Program-made: the position numbers and the translations under genes | Notes under the pieces: generated by a model | Told to the model about the DNA's origin: nothing | The model's input: only the letters and a program-made list of their open reading frames with translations | Database searches by the model: none | Origin: Paulinella micropora | Lineage: Eukaryota > Cercozoa > Imbricatea > Euglyphida > Paulinellidae | Direction: 5' to 3' | NCBI GenBank assembly: GCA_019918135.1 | Contig: WBZZ01000930.1 | Location: 190,001 to 237,500, forward strand | DNA: 47,500 nt | Shown here: piece by piece, positions 41,912-47,500 of the stretch | Layout of the letters: the number at the start of each line of letters is the position of its first letter | Numbering within the stretch: the first letter of the stretch is position 1

Positions 41912-42090
41912 TGGAACCGCACTGAAATTCTAACCATCGTGTCAGTTGTTAAGTGTAAGATGGTTGAAAAGAGGGGAAAGATCATGATCATCGCGTTATA
42001 AAATATAAGATGGTTGGGAGAGAGACAGAGAGAAGAAAAAAAAAAAGCGTCTGGAACATAAGTGCGCCTGCATAATGTATATATGTAATA

Positions 42091-42131
<41 letters not shown>

Positions 42132-42201
42132 ATATATATATACATATATATAGTCCAAAGCTTATAATAAGTAGAAAATGGGAGTGTCATCTATATCTAA
42201 T
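41912..42201. other. 3' flank of the giant gene
   Basis: Presumed 3' UTR and downstream sequence: two copies of TAAGATGGTTG (41957 and 42006 regions), a poly(A) run at 42036-42047 and a ~60 nt AT run (42094-42150). No AATAAA close to the stop; the first lies at 42678-42683. Confidence 0.5.
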
Positions 42202-42416
42202 CACTGCGGACGTTACAGTGTCAATCTTTCCCTCTTTGACTTCATCGTTCTCCGTCAATAGAAGTGATATAAAAGTGCTGAAGGTCATCATTTGAAAGCT
42301 CAGGACAAGAGCTTTCCAACGGTATGATGCTTCTGCATTTCCGTATCTCCTATGTTGATTGAAAAAAGAAATGAGCTGGAAGTGTGGGCTGCTTTGCCAC
42401 CTAGATGTCCAGTGAT
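42202..42416 (+). mobile_element. MITE-like foldback family D, diverged copy D3
   Basis: Shares with D1 the order TTTGACTTCATCG, AGAAGTGATA, GCTCAGGACAAGAGCTTTCCAA and TGCATTTCCGTATCTC. Terminal arms are eroded (CACTGCGGACGTT...GATGTCCAGTG). Confidence 0.75.
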
Positions 42417-42425
42417 AGGTTATTC

Positions 42426-42628
42426 CTGTGGACATTCAAGTGGCAAATTGTCCAACTTTGATATCGTTCTCTATCAATCTTAAGTGATACGACAAAACTG
42501 AAGCCAGTATTGGAAAGCTTAGGAAAAGAGCTTTCCAACGGTGTGCGCTGCATTTCCGCATCTCAAATATTGATAGAGAAAGATGAGGTCAAATTTTGAA
42601 TGTGACTTTGCCACTTGAATTTCCACAG
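42426..42628 (+). mobile_element. MITE-like foldback family D, copy D2
   Basis: Termini CTGTGGACATTCAAGTGGCAAA / TTTGCCACTTGAATTTCCACAG. Close to D1 throughout (GTGTGCGCTGCATTTCCGCATC, AAATATTGAT.GAGAAAGATG). Placed ten bases from D3, so family D nests or targets itself. Confidence 0.88.
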
Positions 42629-43648
42629 TATTAGTAGTCCGCCCTGGACTGGCCGCCTCCGTCCACCATCGTCGTGAAATAAATAGTTGTTAGCATATTG
42701 CCGCTCGTAGACATCATGGTCACCTATGATGTACCGTCGCTAAGATATGATTGCTATTTCATAGCTTATCAATCTAAGCGGCCTGAGGCGGATCCACTTT
42801 CACATCCCCCGTACATCTCACTCTGCCTCCTCTGCGATGCGACAGCAAGTACCCGATGATCTTCATAGTTATTAATAGTAATATAATTAAAACTGCAAAG
42901 CTTTTGCTAAACTTGATGTATTATTAATATCATATAACATACCAAGACTAATAGAAAATGAAAAAATATAGCATCGAGTCGTGGCCGATGCAGTGATCAA
43001 GTCACTTCTATGCTTACTTTAGTCAGTACAGCCTGGGAATGCCACCGGTCGCATTTAATTAATGAATTCTGGCGTGAAACCGACATCATTCAAGTTTTAC
43101 GCAAACCGTGACTTTTAAAATTTTATTAAGATTGCAAAATTTACAAATGGTTAATATATTGAGCGGAAAGCGTAATCATCACATTAACTAAGATATTAAT
43201 ACTACACTTACTAGGGATGAGTGGGTTGAAGAAGTTGAACAGTACTAGCAATATTAGAAGCAGGTTTAACGTAGGCGTCACCGGTTGACTGAATTACCAG
43301 CTCCAAACGTAGTTTAATAGGAAAATCAATCAACACAGACCAAAGCATGCGAAACGAACGAAAAAGCTTATGCATATCTCTAAGTTAAAATTTCATGTGT
43401 CCAAACGTGACATATTAATAATTAGCATTTGCGCAACCAATATCATCCACACCAGTAATTACTATTTTTTCCACACTATGAACTATAACTAATAATAATA
43501 ATTTATTTATTAACTAACGTACTACTATTTACCTGTTGTATTAATCCGGGCCTATCACCCTGACTAACTTCCTAAGCTCACCCTTGAATCATTAGCATTA
43601 ATATCAACTACTTACATACTAGTCTTCCCGCTTCAAAAATCTTACTTA
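42629..43648. other. AT-rich intergenic stretch, no gene seen
   Basis: Non-repetitive, AT-rich, stop-dense on both strands, and without the microsatellites that fill the gene. It should contain the 3' LTR of the copia element, but I could not define LTR ends. A purine run on the - strand (GAAGCGGGAAG at 43624-43634) just past the RNase H tail is a possible polypurine tract. Confidence 0.5.
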
Positions 43649-43879
43649 TCACTGTTGCGAAATTCTTCCTGTTATCTTCGCGTACTTCTGTCCCCGCTGC
43701 CGCTTGCTATTGGCATTACTGTAGTTGTCGGCGGAACAGATATTTTCCAACAACGCCTTTCCCGTCAGGATCGTCGTGTTGACGTAGGCATAGCGTAGGT
43801 CGATATTATCTAACTTCTGGCGATAAATGTTAGTGACAGGCACGGCAGTGGCGATATCAATTGCTCCCTTGTTGTCTTC
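43649..43879 (-). pseudogene. copia RNase H, C-terminal part
   Basis: Frame open from 43879 after a TAA. EDNKGAIDIATAVPVTNIYR and KLDNIDLRYAYVN match the copia D[NQ].gAI.LA.NP...R.KHIDIRYHF block; CSADNYSNA corresponds to the ADI.TK end. The first part lies well over 100 codons upstream, so extra sequence separates them. Confidence 0.72.
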
Positions 43880-43925
43880 TTACACCACAGGTGGCTTACC
43901 CCATCCTTGCTAAGTAGCCAAGTTC

Positions 43926-44327
43926 TTAGCCACTCTCCCCTCTGCGATTCAGTTGATAAAATTCACTATCTTTTCCTGACAGTGCATACACTAGTCTAAC
44001 GCGAAGATTCAAGTTCTGCTTCACATGTCGATTCCTCCTGACTCCAGGCGCTTCCATTCGTACGTGCCCCTCCTGCATCTTCTCAGGATGCGGTAAAGTT
44101 CCCATCGCGGCCTCCTCGATCACCAACGCTGGTTGCTTTGCTAGCAACTTCTCCCGCCGTTCCTTGCTTCGCGGTCCACTGTGCTTCGGTAGTTCCACAG
44201 TGATTGTGCGCTTCTGAATCATGCACACTGTGTTCACCGAACCCCCGAGCATTAAGTGTATCACTGCGAGGCGCGCTCTTCTATCTCCCCAGTCTCCCTT
44301 CCAATTCACATCGGGGTACGACGTCAA
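43926..44327 (-). pseudogene. copia RNase H, N-terminal part
   Basis: TSYPDVNWKGDWGDRRARLA matches the conserved YSDADWAGD..DRRS block, then LGGSV. The remainder (VELPKHSGPRSKERREKLLA) is diverged. 133 codons in this frame. Confidence 0.82.
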
Positions 44328-44344
44328 GCGTGATTTGGGTCAGA

Positions 44345-44500
44345 GTGACTCAACATGAGACGCTGTGGCCGGTGGGGGAGATGGCACGCTTCACATCCAA
44401 GCCAAAGAAGTTCCCCTTTCAGGAGGCGGAACAGGTGATGCGGTATCTTCAAGGAACTGCAAAGCGTGGAGTTCGCTTTTATCAGAAGAAGAGCCGCCAC
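44345..44500 (+). pseudogene. inverted block of the copia RT/RNase H connection
   Basis: On the + strand this reads VTQHETLWPVGEMARFTSKP then MRYLQGTAKRGVRFYQ. These are the copia motifs TRPD...VG..SRF...P and RYLKGT..GL.Y that belong between the VDD palm and RNase H. All surrounding copia domains are on the - strand, so the block has been flipped in place. Confidence 0.85.
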
Positions 44501-44625
44501 ATGATTCCGCATATGTGATAGGGTGAGAACTCTTCCATCACGCTGTGCACTCCCTCCCGATACCCGGGCATCAACCAGTGTGAATCCACCGGTGACAAAT
44601 CTTTGGTCTTGAGACGCTCACTGGC

Positions 44626-44898
44626 CTACCGTATAAACGTCTCCTGGAATAACTTGATGCTTCTTCCCATCTCCGGATGTCGGCCATCCTCGATGTCTAT
44701 TCCGACCACGCCAGTAGGCAATTCGTTCTTGAACACCTTGAAACGACCTTCTCCAGCCGCTTTGAACTCTGCCTTCGCTTCTTCGTTGCTGAAGCCCATC
44801 ATGATGTCATCCACATGAACGAATCCTATGTCAGGCTTGTCTTGCCCAGATCGTAGAAGGTTACCAACATCAAGAAGCCAAGTATCGTCATGATACAT
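44626..44898 (-). pseudogene. copia reverse transcriptase, palm with VDD motif
   Basis: FVHVDDIMMGFSNEEAKAEF holds the Y/F-V-D-D catalytic box (44814-44806), followed by FKVFKNELPTGVVGIDIEDG, matching the F.M.DLG...LGI.I block. Ends KLFQETFIR then an in-frame TAG. Confidence 0.88.
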
Positions 44899-45322
44899 GA
44901 AGTCGGGAACGTCGCTGTCCGTAATGCTCCCCTTGTACCATTGAGTACCCCTTCGCCACCAGCCGGCTCTTGTACTTCAATACCTTTCCTCCCGATTCCT
45001 TGGTTGCGTCTGCATATCTGCCCCGGCATAAGTCTCGTGCCGGTACAGATTCCTTCTTGCGCCTCTGGAAGCATCCCTGCGCCCATAGTGTAGCTATCTC
45101 CTGTGCTCGGGCGTCCTCAAACTTCCCGGACGCTGTAGCCTCCTTTTCCGCCACCGGGCGCGTAAAGGTAGCCGCCAACGCTCGCTCCCTCACCGCCCAC
45201 TTGAGAATTTCCGAGTCCAGCATGCGCTCTACCTCGTTCTCCTTCTTCTCGCCCTCAAAGCGTACAAAGTGGGCCGGCTGCAACTTCTTGCCTTTCCGGA
45301 TAGGCTCGCATTCCCCTTCCAC
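44888..45322 (-). pseudogene. copia reverse transcriptase, N-terminal fingers
   Basis: Contains KYKSRLVAKGYSMVQGEHYG at about 44974-44915, the hallmark YKARLVAKG.Q..G.DY block of copia RT. The expected ETFAPV...DVKTAFLNG...YGLKQ segment, including the first catalytic aspartate, is absent. A stop follows immediately. Confidence 0.85.
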
Positions 45323-46626
45323 CGCCCCTTTTCGCGTCTTGCTTTTCCACTCTGGGCCATAGGTTCATTTTGCCCATTCCATCCCCATTCCTTAGCCGGT
45401 ACCTCAACATTCATGCAGCGGGTTACCTCCCGCAGTTCCTCCGTGGATTCCTCCGGCTCGGGCGATCTCAACTTGCCCTCCTCTTCTTTCTCCTCCTTGA
45501 CCACGACCACGCGATCGCTGTCGTCACCTCCTTCCGGTTTCACGAACAGCTCTTCCATGTCGTCGCTGATTGGGTAACCAAGAGCCTCGTCTAGCTTAAG
45601 TCCGGAAGCCTTCCAAATTTGAAGGATGATGGGCCAGGCAGGCTGATCTTCGTCAAAGTTGATCACGTCCCGCCATCTCTTGATCTCCCCCTGGACCAGC
45701 ACTATGTGCGCCCATGTTTCTAGGTCCAGTCCCATCCACGCGGCCGGTATAGAGCGATCCTCCTCCTTTCGCAAGCCGTGGTACTTTTTGTCCAGTACCA
45801 CATGGCACAGACAAACGAAGGTGTGCAGTAGCGATAACCAGTCCACTTCCTTTTCGTAAGGGAACAATGTGAACAGTCTAGGCTCTGTACCTCCCGGCGG
45901 CGGCGATAAGTTGTGCAACAGTCCCACGTGCAGTAGAGCGCCCAAATACACGTAGGGCAGTTGCGCCCTCTTTAGCAGTTCCCGCGCGCCCGCCCAGATA
46001 TGCTTCTGCGATACCTCGACTAAAGCTTTCTTGTTGGGGTCATTTCGTACTGCATAACGCGGCCGTACCCCCACGCTCTCGATCAGGTCGTTGAACACCT
46101 GCGACCGCTTATAAGCTCCATCGCGGCGTATCTGCTTCACCCGATTCCCCGTGAGGGTTCGACTCATCTTGAAGACCTTACTAGCCACCAGTGACTGACA
46201 CTGCATTTCCGCGTTCAATAGCAGCTCCAAGTTGGTGTACCCCACGGAGTCTTCCACCATTGCCATTAGACACCGTTCACCATTGAGTAACGGTCGCGCC
46301 AGTAGGGCTGAGGTGTCCACGGACCAACCCTCACCCGTTCCCTTCATGCGCGTACCATGAGCATTCGATCGGTGGGGCGGCTTCTGAGCGCCGCCGGCCG
46401 GGCATTCCGGACACTCCTTGCTCACGTCCTTGTTGACGTTTACTAGTTTCACGTCATGCGCTTTAGCAATAGCTTGCAGCTTGGCGGCAGCGGGATCATG
46501 AAAGATGCGATGTAGAAGCCCCATGTCCCACTCCTTCTTTTTCACCTTGTTGGTAGGCCAAAAGGCCACTTGCTGTTCCTCCGTAGAGCCGGTCCCGGGA
46601 TTGAAACCGGATAACCGAGTCTTCAT
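45229..46626 (-). pseudogene. copia GAG-pre-integrase and integrase domain
   Basis: 465-codon frame. A pre-integrase/zinc motif is visible: LLHRIFHDP (H39, H43) and CPEC (C72, C75). The catalytic triad candidates are D104 (WSVDTSA), D169 (IRRDGAY) and E204 (KKALVEVSQ), with D-E spacing close to the D(35)E pattern. Downstream are ARELLKRAQLPYVYLGALLH (copia integrase core end) and KRWRDVINFDED (the conserved SRDVVFDE-type motif). The C-terminal ~60 residues shift out of frame before RT. Confidence 0.88.
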
Positions 46627-47500
46627 GGTCGAAGTACAGTAGTGCGTCCTTCGCTTCTTCCTCCACGTCGGGAACCATCGCCCTAGTGATGTAGGGCGAA
46701 TCTTTTCGCAGCACTAAAGTGTAGCCGTCTAACATTAGTTTTGGTCCCGACATAAGCAACTCCGTCAGATGCTCCCCTACCCATACCTCCTTGAGAGGCA
46801 TGTTTCCGTCTCGGCCATCCCCTCTCAGAGTAGGTAGTCGGTAGTTCCCCTGCGCTTCCATCCGTGCGGTCCCCCCCACAGCGCTGAACTCCTTCACTTC
46901 ACGCCTCACGTCGTTTATGAACGCCTTGTAGCTTCGCGGGGCCATGTCGGACACCGCCCCCGAGTCCAGCATGGGGTCCGGTACCTTGCGCGGTCGCATC
47001 GCCCTTCGCTGATCCCTTCCTATCAGTGCTCGGTTGAGCATCATCCGGATCACTTCCATTTCCGCTTCCGGGACTTGTTCGGGCTCCCCCTGGACTCCTC
47101 CGGCGTAGACCACTACATGCTCGGGCATGTTGCCTCCCCCTAGCGGCCGCAGCCAATAAGGCTTAGGGCGCTTCTGCCAAGATCCGGCTATTCTCCAGGG
47201 CTTAGGGTTCCAGTGCGCGGGGAACCTCGGCTTGTTGCACGGAAAGGGCCAACCAGCAGACCAACGGTATAGTAAACCTACGTATTCCTGCCATCTGACT
47301 TCGAAATCTTGTAGGTCCCTTTGGTCATCCCCCCACTTGGGCGGCCACGCCACCCGATTCTGGTTTACCTCATTCTGCTGCTCCATTATCACTTCCAGAC
47401 GCCGTATTCTTTCCTTCTCGCTTACTAGGTCCCGTCCCAGCTCCAGCTCTACCTCAACTGGTTCCTTCCCCGGGCTCGACGCTCCGCCTGGAGTGGGCTG
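46496..47500 (-). pseudogene. copia gag C-terminus and aspartic protease (open at window edge)
   Basis: The frame is open from the right edge. It begins with a coiled-coil-like charged stretch (VELELGRDLVSEKERIRRLE) and carries the protease active site LDSGAVSDM at 46970-46944 (D-S-G, where family members have D-S-G-A-[ST]-x-H). The following FSAVGGTARMEAQGNYRLP and LLMSGPKLMLDGY fit the protease fold. No zinc knuckle is visible in this part. The frame is lost near 46600, where the integrase frame takes over. Confidence 0.82.

Larger units (their letters stand above)
43649..47500 (-). mobile_element. degenerate Ty1/copia-type LTR retrotransposon (5' end beyond window)
   Basis: Reading right to left on the - strand, domains appear in copia order: gag tail and protease, integrase, reverse transcriptase, RNase H. 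Integrase before RT separates it from Ty3/gypsy. Several frame changes, a lost RT palm segment and an inverted block show it is dead. It converges with the giant gene. No microsatellites inside, so its base composition is unlike the gene's introns. Confidence 0.88.

Noticed and set aside
39516..40463. Antisense open frames opposite exon 90
   Set aside because: Exon 90's + strand frame fits the splice phase and transmembrane end; the antisense frames carry no recognisable motif.
1..41911. Repeat arrays as CRISPR
   Set aside because: Units are microsatellites, minisatellites or exon copies in a eukaryotic intron context; no direct-repeat/unique-spacer alternation and no cas genes.
43600..43640. 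3' LTR boundary of the copia element near the GAAGCGGGAAG purine run
   Set aside because: No TG...CA ends or matching 5' LTR are in the window, so the LTR cannot be delimited.
45269..45859. + strand open frames across the integrase region
   Set aside because: They are shadows of the - strand integrase frame, which carries the catalytic residues in order.

Overview
Organism and overall character. The window is nuclear eukaryotic DNA. It carries one enormous intron-rich gene on the + strand and a decayed Ty1/copia retrotransposon on the - strand. Several short interspersed-element families sit among very dense simple-sequence repeats. Introns are GT-AG and the standard genetic code reads through every exon, so I infer a microbial eukaryote with a repeat-swollen genome. 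The lineage cannot be fixed from sequence alone. TTAGGG-type repeats occur only as short interstitial tracts.

The gene (1-41911, +). I rebuilt 93 exons by eye. Each boundary was chosen on a GT (once GC) donor, an AG acceptor, and phase continuity. The chain is open in a single frame from the left edge of the window to a TAA at 41909-41911. It comes to 9943 nt, about 3313 residues, spread over about 41.9 kb. The 5' end lies outside the window. The product is a very large, cysteine- and sequon-rich, type I membrane-anchored surface protein. Its N-terminal half is made of beta-sandwich-like units resembling DUF11/CARDB repeats. From about residue 1590 there are around nine hyalin (HYR)-like repeats, interrupted once by a CGDG...GEECD cysteine-rich module of the DUF4215 type. 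A 268-residue juxtamembrane exon carries an RRRR motif. One transmembrane segment follows, then a cytoplasmic tail with a duplicated DGTSPVG motif.

The introns. Nearly all are microsatellites of a few pyrimidine-biased or splice-like units: CTAT, CTAC, TATG, CATA, CTTA, CTGT. The intron often starts by repeating its own donor tetranucleotide. In roughly 30 of the 92 introns the neighbouring exon end, often with its splice site, has been copied one to seven times into the intron as decoy exon fragments. This is the most unusual signal in the window. Three introns are instead built from related TCACTACTGCCTT minisatellites.

Mobile and repeated elements. Families seen: a tRNA-derived SINE with (TTA)n ends (five copies, all in introns, all in gene orientation); a ~450 bp element (two full copies, one truncated); four foldback (MITE-like) families with inverted termini; and a ~150 bp direct repeat. 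At the right end, a Ty1/copia element on the - strand runs off the window in the order gag - protease - integrase - reverse transcriptase - RNase H. It is broken by frameshifts, a deletion in the RT palm, and an internal in-place inversion. Between the gene and the element, 42629-43648 is AT-rich with no recognisable gene.
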